Origin: Atrichornis clamosus
Taxonomy: Eukaryota; Chordata; Aves; Passeriformes; Menuridae
Direction: 5' to 3'
DNA length: 64,000 bases
NCBI GenBank assembly: GCA_013400975.1
Contig: WBMZ01003481.1
Location: forward strand, 1 to 64,000
Part shown: one piece after another, positions 20,670 to 31,900 of the stretch
How positions within the stretch are numbered: position 1 is the first letter of the stretch
Layout: each line of letters opens with the position of its first letter
Translations under genes and position numbers: made by a program
The notes under the pieces: generated by a model
Databases searched by the model: none
Seen by the model: only the letters and a program-made list of their open reading frames with translations
Told to the model about the DNA's origin: nothing

Positions 20670-23505
20670 CTGAGGTAAGGGGTGCTTGGGACACGCTGCA
20701 CACCAGGACTCTGTGGAGGTGCCTTTGCTTTGTGAGGCTTCATCACAGTGCGTGGGCTTCCAGCTGGCTCGGTCGTGGCTTCTATTTCCGTGCTAAACAT
20801 TGGGCCAGTGACCCGAAACACAGGCTGGGTGATGCTCTGTGGGCGTCCTGCCAAAGCGTTTTGCAGGAGAGGAACCTGACACACAGCTATCATTTAAGGA
20901 CAATTTATCTCAGGAATCAACGGGCCTTTAAAAATTCACCAGCTCACATATCCTTTTCAGCGATGGTCATTAGATATTTTGTGCTCTGATTTTGTGGGCT
21001 TTTGAGAGAACCTGGCTTTTCAGCAAATGATGACATATCCATCGGTAAGAGGAAACTCACAGCCTTCACTTTACCCCTGGAGAAAAAAATGAGAAAGCGT
21101 TATGAGGATTTCAAATGTATAAAACATGCCAAGAAAGTAAAAAAAAAACCAAAACAACCAAAACCCCAACCTCAGCAAACAAAAAGTAAAAGCTTTCAGC
21201 CCTTGCATGCTACATGGAGGCAGGATTTCATGCCATTCACAGGGTCTCCCAAAAGGACCAAGCATGATCCTGTCTGCTGGAAGCATCTGCCTTTTTCCAT
21301 TGAGTCTCACATCTCTATCAGTGCCCAATGTGTACAAAGCTACGTGTGCACAGAGTCCTGAGGGTGTGCGAGCACCCACAGAGACCCTTTTGCAATTTTA
21401 GTGTAATAGCCCTTAAAACAGGTCTCAGCCTCTCTTACCCTGAATTCAAATATCTAATGTTTTTTTTTTAATTTACCAAACACAGTGGGAATCCCTTGGT
21501 AAAAATATTGCTTTAGCATATACAAATGAAAATATTTTAGACATGCAAATTAGAGATGATTTGTTAGCAGTGCTGTTATTACTTGGATGCAACTGCACTC
21601 TATATAAATTCAAGGTGATACTTCTACAGAGTTAATTTTAAAGTACAAATATTCATATCACATACAGGATTATAGCTTCAGAGCAAAATGTGAGGAAGCT
21701 GCAATAACAAAGAATACAAAAATCTGACATGAACCAGCATACTGGGAAGCAAAAATGTCATCCCTGTAAAAAATTAAGCTTAATAAGCTTGCTGAACTAA
21801 TTTCTAGAAACTATCTTACTAGTGAAAAGCTAACTAAGGTTGGTGTCTGTGTCAGACCTTTGGGTCTATAATAGAAGTATCCACCATTAAGACTAGGAAA
21901 GGTATAAAATTTTTTTTTGGTGCACACACAAAGCTTCATGCTTCACGATATCAACCAGCCTACCGAGGGGTAAGGTAACAAGCTCTTTCCACAGCCACTT
22001 CTCCTAAAGCAGCCAGCAGTGAGTGGACATGAGTCATGGCCTCTGCTCAGCTCGACAAGGCAGCTCTTATGACAGTGATAAAATCATCAGCCCCGTCTGT
22101 GGCCGCAGGGAACCCGGTGGGTCCCCAGGCATTCGATGTAACAGATCTGTGCTGCTGTTTTGATTGCTCTAAAAGCTCGTTGCCCTTATGAGCAAGCAGC
22201 AGAATTTGCCACTGCCATTCCACTCCTGCACGCTGACCCTGAGTTTCCTACCACGCACACCTTCCACGTGAGCTGGCTTGAGGGCAAAGCTCTTGGAAGC
22301 GTTCATGTGCACTGAGAGTCTTGAGTTTCGCTGGACCCGGTGGAGCGTACACAAATCCAGAGTTACAGGGTCAGGGTGCTTTGGAAAACGATACGAGTTC
22401 CCTGCCAAGGACTAAATTTAGGTGTCTAACTGCTGTAAAACATCTGACCCTGAAATGTCCTTACAAGAAAATGCAGGTGCCTCTGAAAACTTGGCCTCGT
22501 TGTCCCCTGCAGCCTCTCAGTGAGAGCTGTGCTCAAACCAGCTTTGCACAGGGAGCACAGGGGCTGGGCTCTAGTCTGCTCTGAGGAGGTACTGCTGGGG
22601 GGACAGAATAAAAGCTGTCGTGACGTGCCATGCACAGGTGGTACATCCACACAGGTGACACAACCCACACCGGTGACAGCCCCCCGGGGTGGCCACTGCA
22701 GTCCTGCCCCAGGACAGGCGTGGGCAGGCGGGCACAGCCATGGACTTCTCCCTCCTCAAACACATGCTTGGGGGCCATTTGGATTATTTTCCTTATGAGC
22801 ACAGCATGATCAGGCTAACCCCAGGAATCAGCATGGATTCCCAGGTGGATGCATCAGCAACAGGATGTGGCTGAGCTGTCATATATCATAGCCTCATTAC
22901 TGCTGGTTTTACCTGTGGTTGTTGTCCTGTGTTGGAAGGATTCTCATCAATGAGGAGAGACACTTGGGGCTGGTCCAGCAGCCATTTCATTTAATTTAGA
23001 AGCTGTCCTGAGACTACCTTTCTCAAGGCTGAAAGCATTAACTTGTAATGCTTCAGTTACAGGGGAAATATGATACAGTACATCTAAACCCATGAGCCAC
23101 AGTAATTCCACTTCTAAAGGCAGAGTTCAGAGTTTCTTGGTACCTCCATGCTTTTTGTTCAAAGTTTAAAAATCCCTTTCAAGCTTAGTTTGTCAGAGCA
23201 CCGCATCAATCTGCAAAACTCTGCCTGGCTTTAACAGAGCAAAGATTTCAGTCCTTTTCTCTCTCCCTCAGCCTCTCCTTCCTGTAGCAAATTTAACCTG
23301 CTACCACTGCCAAACCTCATGCATTGCAGGGAGGAGCAGGGCAACTTCCCCAAAAGAAGGCTCCAATCTGCTCAGTGCCCATATACATTCAAACAATGAT
23401 TTTGCTGATAACACACTAAAACCCAGAGCAAAGACCATATATCTTATTAGGTAAAACCCATGACCAGCACATGCAGGCGATGCTGCAAAGCCAAACCAAA
23501 CCTAC

Positions 23506-23767
23506 CTGCACTTACAGACGTGCTCCTGAAACAGCTTCATGTTGCTGGAATGGCTGTAGGAGAGACGACTGGCTGGTGATTCTTCAAGGCCTTTCTTCTC
23601 TTCCCTGCCGAGCTGTGCTGCAGCAGGACAGGCTGGTGGCTGGGCACTGCCTGGCACCTCTGGGAGCCCGTTGCTCGGAGGCTTCCTGCCAGCCCCGTGG
23701 GATTTTGTGCTGGAAAGAGCCGGAGCTGGGGAGACAGTGGGGTAGCGTCTCACAGTCATGGCGCTAT
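23506..23767 (-). CDS. CCDC195: CCDC195-like exon 2
   Basis: Acceptor CTTTTTTTTCTGCTTCTCAG and phase 1 entry (Gly/Asp codon split). Codes DSAMTVRRYPTVSPAPALSS to EHVCKC. Two donors lie at its end: GTCT|GTAAGT and GCAG|GTAGGT. A TAG follows one codon after the latter. Confidence 0.6.
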
Positions 23768-23800
23768 CTGAGAAGCAGAAAAAAAAGCAGAGGCAGACAC

Positions 23801-23847
<47 letters not shown>

Positions 23848-25503
23848 CAATTCAGATATCCTCAGTGTATTTTTGGAGAGCTACTTTTTGAATGGGCAGA
23901 TAGTGCTAAGACAAGGGGGAACAGTTTTAAACTAAAAGAGGGGACATTTAGCTTAGATTTTAGGAGGAAATTCTTTACTGTGAGGGTGGCGAGACACTGG
24001 AAAAGGTTCCACATAGAAGTTGTGGATGCCCCATCCCTGGAAATGTTCAAGGCCAGGATGGATGAGTCTTTGAGCAACCTGGTCTAGCGGAAGGTGTCCC
24101 AGCCCTTAGCAGGGGTGTTGGAACTAGATGATCTTTAAGGTCCCTTCCAACCCCAAATGTTCTATCATTCTATTTTTAATTACTTTTTTTTGGCCTCAAA
24201 AATGTTTTCTTCATGGTGAAGCTTAGAGGCAGAGGAGGACAGACAGCCCCTTTAATCCCACCCTTTCCCCTAGAAGGCAGCTGGAGAGGAAGAGCCACAG
24301 GGTTAGAAAGCACTTTGCACAGCTTTCCCACTTGCTAAAAGACCAGGGAGCTATTCCCAAGTTGATGACATCTACAGCCACCAGTAATCCCTGTCTGAGG
24401 CCTTCAGGTTGGTAGCCTGGCCACTGGGTCAGAGGGGTTGGCAGCAGGCACTCTTTGAACACAGCACCCCTGTGGCTTCAGGTAAATCCACTAGTGCTGG
24501 ACAGCCTCTCACCTATGCCTTCTCCAGGGAAACCTGTGGGGCCGTTTCTCCAATACTTCTCACCAAGCATCATTCTGCTGTAATTCCTGCTTCATTAAAT
24601 CCATCAGAAGTCCCAACCAGACTTCTATAACTGAGGAATATTTCCATTTTTCTCCTCTGATAGAATTGTGAAGAGAATGTATTCCTATCTATTGACCCCT
24701 CTCTGCCTCAGCGAGAACTGCATTATCTGCAAAAATAAACTGCACATCTGGTGTGATGTTTGCAGCCAACCCACCATTATTTGTTATTATTTGTAGCATT
24801 TTTCTCATCTTTTACTAAGGCAAGACAGTTACAGCATTGTTACAACTGCAGGCCCTCTTCCACCTGGGACACACAGGGGACAGGCATAGGCAGGAGAGTC
24901 CATGCCTGCGAAAACCCAAAGCAGAAAGTCAAATTTTGCTTAAACAAAGACAAACTGAACTATTTGAGTTGAATCCTTTCTTTGAGCAGCAAAATATTCC
25001 GCTAAGCTCAGCTGAAGGCATGCACCCTAAAAAGACCACAGACCAAGACTCCCGGTTATGGTGGGTTTGGGTGCAAGCACAGAATGAGGCCAGGGCACTT
25101 CCAAGGAGCTAACCGGACAGAGAGCCAGCAGCTCATCCCCCATTCCCAGAGGACATGGAACAGCTGGGCTGGCAGATCCTGCATGGGCAGTGCCATGGGT
25201 GCCATGGACAGCCCCAGACAGCCCCGACCCATCAGTACCTGTCTGCTCCTTTGGCGCCGGAGCAGGACCGGCCGTGGCGCTCCCCTGCAGGGATGCTGCA
25301 GGGCCAGCCGGTCCTTCCCCGTGGCGGGCGAGGCTCCTGACATCGCTGTTCCCACCTCCTGCTGCTGCCTCCCTCTCCGCTGGCACAGCTCTCTGCCCGC
25401 AGACCTGCAGCTCTCCCTTCAGGGCCCTGTTTTCCCTCTCCAGCTTGTTGATCTGGGAGCGCATCTTGCGGATGACCTGGAGGAGGTGCGTGTTTCCCTC
25501 CAT
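23506..25503 (-). CDS. CCDC195: Small coiled-coil protein gene, CCDC195-like (two supported exons)
   Basis: Two minus-strand exons join in phase. The product starts MEGNTHLLQVIRKMRSQINK, followed by LERENRALKGELQ, a short amphipathic coiled coil at residues 3-40. A Pro/Ala/Gly-rich middle follows, then MTVRRYPTVS near residue 94 and QEHVCKC about residue 172. This layout recalls vertebrate CCDC195, a poorly studied small protein; the identification rests on memory of that family. The chosen ATG has a strong context (AGCATGG), and the helix begins directly after it; an open frame extends 61 codons further 5' but is Arg/Ser-rich and likely leader. If the second-exon donor is not used, translation ends at a TAG at 23504-23502, giving 176 residues. 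Function unknown; coiled-coil pairing is an inference. Confidence 0.6.
23801..23845. repeat. (AAT)n microsatellite, about 15 units
   Basis: Perfect AAT/TAA run starting 33 bp on the intronic side of the second CCDC195-like exon. It creates the poly-Asn stretch seen in a chance plus-strand frame. Confidence 0.97.
23870..24174 (+). mobile_element. CR1 LINE 3' end, forward orientation
   Basis: Clear CR1 terminus: AGGAAATTCTTTACTGTGAG; GTGGATGCCCCATCCCTGG; GAGCAACCTGGTCTAG; GGAACTAGATGATCTTTAAG; ends TTCTATCATTCTAT. No target duplication was confirmed. It lies in intron 1 of the CCDC195-like gene, antisense to it. Confidence 0.95.
25239..25503 (-). CDS. CCDC195: CCDC195-like exon 1 (coiled coil)
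   Basis: GC-rich exon, donor ACAG|GTACTG, 88 codons plus one base. Regular Leu/Ile/Met spacing (L-L-V-I-M-I-L-L) in the first 35 residues marks the coiled coil; then AVPAEREAAAGGG and a low-complexity Pro/Ala stretch. Confidence 0.62.
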
Positions 25504-25900
25504 GCTCCCCCGCCAAAGCGCCTGCCCTGCAGAGAGGCTCCTCAGCCGATGTCGGGCAGACCCTGCCCTTAAAAGCCTCTGGGAAGTGGGAGTCCCTCCC
25601 CGCATGCCCGGCGCGGGCCAGACCCCAGTACGGAGAGGGCTGGACTGAGCTGTCAAGTTGCTAAGAGAGGGCCATGATTTATTCATTGGGGGGCTCGCGT
25701 TTCAGAGCAGAGCTGGCCTCTCACGCACCGCACAAATCACTGTCAGCACGGGATGGCTGCTCCAGCGAAAACCCGCCCGCCTCTCGCTTGCCTCTTGGTC
25801 TTCTCCACACGGGCCGAGGGGGGTAGGGCCCATTTCCTGCGGTTTGCCCAAAAACGCCAGTGATCCTGTGCACGGCACGGAGGGAGGGTCGCCTGTGCTG
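25250..25900. promoter_or_regulatory. GC/CpG-rich island over the 5' end of the CCDC195-like gene
   Basis: Clearly richer in GC and CpG than its surroundings and spans the presumed first exon and upstream DNA, as CpG-island promoters do. No TATA box was assigned. Confidence 0.45.
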
Positions 25901-28900
25901 GGCAGCGATTCGTCTCTCCCTAACACGGGGTGAATTGCACCTTCTCACTCTGCGCATCTGGGAAAAGAATTAGCAATTTCTCACAGGAAAATTAAATTTC
26001 CAAATGAAAGCTGATACGGTGAAAGAACCCCGCTATTAACAACATATACCAACAGCTGCGATGGACAAGCAGGTACACTAAAGCTGTCCTGGAAGGCTGC
26101 AGCTGAGCCTGGGCCCCGACTGGGTGCCCAGGGAGGCTCGCTGGGCTGGAATGCCTGCACCAGCATCCCAGGAGTGTAACGAGAGACAGACCAGGCATGA
26201 TTCTTGCATTAGGAAGAGAAACACAATCCCCTGTATTTCTCTCATCACCTAGTCCCTAAAGCCATCTTTCTGCTGGCAGTAAGATGCAAAAACCTGTAGA
26301 GCAGTCTTCCCACTCCCCAAAGCTTACTTCAAAACACAGAACTGCGAATGCCAGAAAGTCAGCAGGAAAATAAGACACCTTTTGCTTGAGGTTATTCACT
26401 TCACAGTAACTCAACAGGGACTCAGGAATATCTGAGAGAGGAAAAAAAGACTTTTCAGTTGCGTGCATTTCCCAACTCTTGTGGGAGACTGAGGGAAGAA
26501 AGGAAAACTGCTGTAAGATGCTTCAAACATGAGATGACTCAGTTTTATTCTTTCCAGAGGGTGTCAGAAGGGCTGTTGTGAGGAATCCACTGGGTCTATG
26601 GGAAGGTGCTGCTGCCCAGCAGCTACTGGGAAGTTGGACAGAAACTGCTGGAATTGAGAAAAAAACAGGGATGGAAGTGTGGGGCTTTGCCGGGGGCACA
26701 TGCTCACGTGGGCAGTGCTGTCTTCTTGGCTCAGCATCCTCAAAAAGTGCCTCATAAGGGTGAAGTGGTTCCCGTGGGCCATGCTGTGCTTGCTGCCCTG
26801 CTGAGCTCCAGCCACGTGCTGTGCCTACCAAGGGCAGGTGGCACTTGCTGCAGGACCTGCAGGAATACACACCTCTGCTGATTTTTCCAGTGACACAGGC
26901 ACCACCTGGGGAACAGGAGCCACGAGAGTCACTGGCAGCCCTGCTGCCACCTCCTGAGAACCTCTTCAGAGGGCTCTGCATGGCTCAGGCTGCAAGCAGA
27001 GAGGTGAAATGAATGTGCGTTCTCAGCCTTTGGCTTGGACCCAGGCTTAAAATAACAGTGTAGGTGCCCCTGTGCTGTGTAGGGAGAATTATGGGTCTAT
27101 TTCTCCAGCAAGCAGATCAGACACTGGAACAGTGACAGCACCCATGTGTAATTAGTCTATTGCTGCTGGTTCTGCAGTTGGCGGGTTTGGCTGGGCAGAA
27201 GACACTCACCAGCTTAGCAATTAACTTACCCCAGCTGTAGCTGAAGATATCTGCTCCTCTGATCCCACGCCTGCTGCTCCTCAGGAACCAGACTGGAGCA
27301 GGGATAGACCTTTTGATGTACCAGAAACATCTGAGGATGTTTTGTCTTGTAACCTCGTGCAGCTTCTCCTGCTGCAATTCCTGCTCATGGATGGATGGGC
27401 AGGGGGCCAGATGACTCAGGAGTTTTGGACAATGAAAACCTGGCAAAGCTACCTTTTCCACTGAGCTGACCAGCATGTTCCCTGTAAGAAGAAAGAGCTC
27501 CATGCATGCTCCCTTGTTTTTTGTAAATTTAGTGGGGTCCAAGATGTGTGCTTGCCCTACCAGCTCCTGGATGCTGCCTCTGCACGTTCCACGGGTGGGA
27601 AACACACTCACTACTTCTTAGCCATGGCTCACTTGCAGGCTGCAGATTTTGGCTGGGTCTATCTTCAGTGTGCCTTCCTGTGCCTACTGCAAACACCTAT
27701 ACCTGTGTGGGTTTCGCTATAAAACAGTTCAACTTTTAGTCGTCTAACAGAAAGGGCAATTTCTCACACCTGAAATGCTTTGGCAAGTTGTGCTTGGTAG
27801 GACAAGGGCCTGGGTAAAACTGTTTTCACCCCCAGTCTTATCTGAAGCTCTCCACTAAGAATAATCAAACCCAGTTTCTGGCAGCTGCTGGGCTCAAGGA
27901 GCCCCACAGCAATACCTCGATGTGGCTGCTGTGCATGTGCTCTGTCTCTGGACTGTACGAACCGCATACCAAGCAGTACTGCAGCAGAAAACCTGTGAAC
28001 AAAACACAGAAACCTTGCGGAGCAGCTTCATCCAAACCGTGGGGAGCCCAGCTCTTTTCTGCCACTGCTTGACGCCCTGCAGCTCCCTGCCCAGCAGAGT
28101 GACATGCAGTAGCTGCGTGTGTAGGGCTGCTGCAGGGGATCCCTGGGGAAGGGCTGCACTGAGAGCAGCGGAGGAACAGAGTGAAAACTGCACCTGCACA
28201 GCCACGGCTGCCGCCAAACAGCTTTTGTAGCTGTCCCACTTGCCAAATCTCTCTTGCTCCCTGGAGGTTAGCGAGATAAAAAACCAGAAAGGACTCATTG
28301 CTACTGTAGTATGATGACATTATTTTAGCAAATCACAACATTTTTCCTGGAAAATCCATCAGCAGCAGGTATGTGGATATTTTCCACCACACGCTGCAGC
28401 TGTGGGTGTGTCATGCCTCCCAGTGGCATGGGAGTGCAAAGAGACAGAGCCTCTCCTCTCTGACGCTAAACCCGACCAACAGAGCACAAGTACTGGGCTG
28501 CAGCTGCCATAGATGTGCACAAAATCAGTGCTGTGACACCTGCACCAGCACAGCAGGGACTGCTGCCCTGAGCTGAGGCTGTCCCTTCCCACTACACGTG
28601 CTGGTCAGAGCACGGCTGGGCTGACACAGGCTTTCGTTTTTAGGAGGAGATGGAGGCAGAGGACCACGATTGAATGTGGCTGAAGGTGGAAAGTCTCTGG
28701 TTACCACTTACAACAAAAAACACCCACCCTTTTGCCTGGCATCACGCTCGTCCTAACTCACAGACCTCCACCCGTATACAACTCCAGCCTCGCTGCGGCA
28801 GGAGCACGTGGAAGCACAGCAGCCTGTCTGCCCCTGCAGGAAATCTTGGGGAATTGAGCAGCTTTCAGCTCCATCATCCCAGCACCACGCCTGAAGCCCA

Positions 28901-31900
28901 GATCTCTGTCAGGGCTGGAGTCTCCGGGGAAGGTTTGCTGTTAATCAGCCCCAAATGCCAGCAGTGCTGGATTTATGCATCCTATAAAAAATGACCAAGC
29001 AAAAGCATAACAGCAACTCTGATCAGGGTCAATGCCAAACCCTTCCTATTGCCACTGCGCAAGAACATCCCTGTGCCCTGAGTCCTTGCTTGATTTCTGA
29101 CTTTGACGTGTTTTATGCTCCATCGTGGTGCAAAAGAACCTAATTCTCTTCTGAACCTGGCTGTACAACTTCAGGAGGTAAATAAAGAATATTTTAGTGC
29201 ATTTAAAAATTAACAGAAGTCCCTTTGTGTGCTGATTCTGTTTTGTTGACGCACTTCTGATCATTTTCATCCTGTACATCTGAAGGGGCTGAGTGGGTTT
29301 AATGTCCAAATTTGACCCCATATTGGCCTTCTCTCAGTGGCTCCTCCATTTTAATTGTCAATTACCAGGTAAATGGTAAATTTAAGAGGCAATTTTTTTT
29401 TCCAATTTTCATTTTCTCCCCTTTTATCCTTCTCAAAATTGAGACATTTAGACCTTTATGCATTTAAATGATCCCTGTGCTTTGCTTGGCCAGTCCTGTT
29501 GCTTGAGGTTCAGCAGCAGGTTTAAGATTGATGCTCAACTCAAATGTGTTTTTTCCTAGCACTCAAATAACATCTTGAACGCAGTGGGACATGCAACACA
29601 GTCTGCAAGGCCCTTCCTCACCTGAGCCCAGCGTGCTGGCGGCCACACCAGTGTCCCCACAGGTGCTGCTCTGTCAGGCCAGGTCACACCTTGCCTTGAA
29701 TGGATTTTATCTACAACTGCTCAGCCATGTAAAGCTTCTTGTGAGGAAAGGATTTGACAGAGCAGATTTTGCAGCACAAATTGGAAATGTTCTAGTAACT
29801 GGACAAAAGGCTCAGTCCCTCAAGTTTGCTGGTCCTGCCTGTGTTTAACGCAGTTTCCTGGCCAGGCACTCCCCGGGGAGGGCGCTGCTCTCAGCCCTGG
29901 TTCCCAGCCTGTGGTCACCCACCCCAGAGGTCCGTCCCTGCAGGGCCACTGCTCCTTCCTCGGGCCGCTCCGGGCTCCTCACCAGAGCCGAGCTGCCACA
30001 GCAAAGGCAGGTACAGGAGCTGGTACTAATTTCTGCAGCAGTGCCTCAGGCTTTCACCACAGCAATCAGCTAATTATTCACTGACCAGGTTCGTTACAGG
30101 GCTGTTTGGAGCACCCCAGTTTTAGCCGTGGGAATACCTCCCCCTCCCCTGAGCCGGCACCGCTCTGCAGCCAAACAGAGGAACCTGGAGGCCCATTTTG
30201 GTACATTCCCACACTTACAAATGCCGAAAAATATCCATTCTTGTTCTGAAAAGCGTGACTTTTGGGTCTTGCCAATTGCACAATTGAAATCTGCTATTCC
30301 TAAGCCCCTTCTGCAGGACAAGGATGAGGTGTGCGGGTGTGGGAGGTGCCGGTGCTGCCGTGCCAGCCGGCAGGTGCCTGCCCTCCCTGCTTCGGGGTGT
30401 CCCCCCGAACCACAGCCCCCCCACACCGGGAAGGGAACAGCAGCACGGCCAGCAGCATCTGGAGAGGAAGCAGGAGCAGCGGGGCAGAGCCCGTGGAATC
30501 GCTACCCAGCCTCACGTGCAGCCGGGCGTGAGCGAGTACAAACCTGGCTGCTTTCTCTGCCTGAAGGAGACCTTGCCTGACGCTCATGACTAATTGATCG
30601 CTCCCTTTTCACCACGGCCGAGTGGTGACTGTTGCTCACAGCGGGTGCAGCGAGGCTGTTGTGGGGAGTGAGCAGCCCAACCTCGCAGAAACAAAACAAG
30701 ACGGCAGAAACCAATTGTATGTGTAAAGCATTCTCAGGTTTCAACATCTCATTAGGTAATGATGGCACGAAGTTATTTGATTAGTCTGTTAAAAGGTAAT
30801 TGTTTAACTTATTAATGTCTGTTAAGCATCCTTTTTCCTTTGCAAGGACCGTTTGCCTGACTGTGCCTTAACTCCCACAGGTATGCAGAAAATTCCACAC
30901 AAGCCCTCTTAAAAGAAGCTTTGATTTTGAGCATTCAAGGTTTCTGAAAAGGGTCTGAATTCCAGCAGGGGATGCTCAATACTTTTGAAAAACAAGGCTT
31001 AACCTGAACATGGGAAATAGAAACACCGGGATACACGAGTCACATCTGAAAACCTCGGCTACGGTTTTGGACTGGGCTGGCATGAAGTCAGGCTATAGAA
31101 ACATTTAAAACTTTAAGAGGGCACTTCAGGGCTCCGTGTTGCATTTCCAAGGCTCTGTGTCTCTGCCCCTTTAAATGGATCCTGAAGTTTGTGTGGAATA
31201 ATCGGAATTAGTCTCTTTTATGCCAGCCCCCTGCAAGCACAACATATGCTACCGAGTACAAAACCATGCCTCATGCAAGAGAATCTATATGCTCAGCTGG
31301 AGGTTTTCATAATGAGGAGCTTGCAACTGGGCTCCAAGTTACCTGCACAGAACTTGCAATAGCTTTCAAACTAATACAAGCCCTCACTCATGGGACAGAA
31401 ACTCATGATGACAGAGCAGCCCCAAGCACAAAATCCATCCTAAAATCCAAAATAATAGTAGTAATTATTATTATTTCTTACTCAGCCTTTTTATCTCAAG
31501 CAAAACACACCATATAAAATGTGAGTATATTTGAATCTCTGTAGCTATAAGGAATCAGTGTGAAGACATCTAAAACATGACTCAGAACTACAGGGAACAC
31601 CACACGGCATTTGCAGGTCACAAAAATGTATCACAGGGTAAGTAACACCCTCACAGCTGTTCTCTAACAAAAAATGAGTGATGATAGCTAACTGGAGCAC
31701 CACATGGGGAGCGCAGCTTAGAAAGCACACTGAAAATGCAGAGTCTAAAAGCTCGGGGTTATTAAACACAAAAAAGGAAACGTTGCTTTTCAGGGGAGAT
31801 GTTTATACTGAGAACTTCAAGATGCTCTAGTGAGTAAAGAAAAATCTCAACAACCTGAACAGAGAAGTCAGTCATTATGATTGCACTTTTGCATTACTGA

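Noticed and set aside
23471..23935. 154-codon plus-strand frame with a poly-Asn run
   Set aside because: The Asn run is the (AAT)n microsatellite, the end is CR1 sequence, and the rest is antisense to the coiled-coil exon.
25504..25686. N-terminal extension of the coiled-coil protein by 61 codons
   Set aside because: Arg/Ser-rich, GC-driven sequence; the coiled coil and strong start context begin at the inner ATG.
26523..26981. 152-codon minus-strand frame
   Set aside because: Low-complexity translation, equal open frames on the other strand, no recognisable domain.
27117..27611. 164-codon minus-strand open frame
   Set aside because: No known domain, no fitting splice sites or conserved motif; stop-free length is plausible in this GC-richer spacer.
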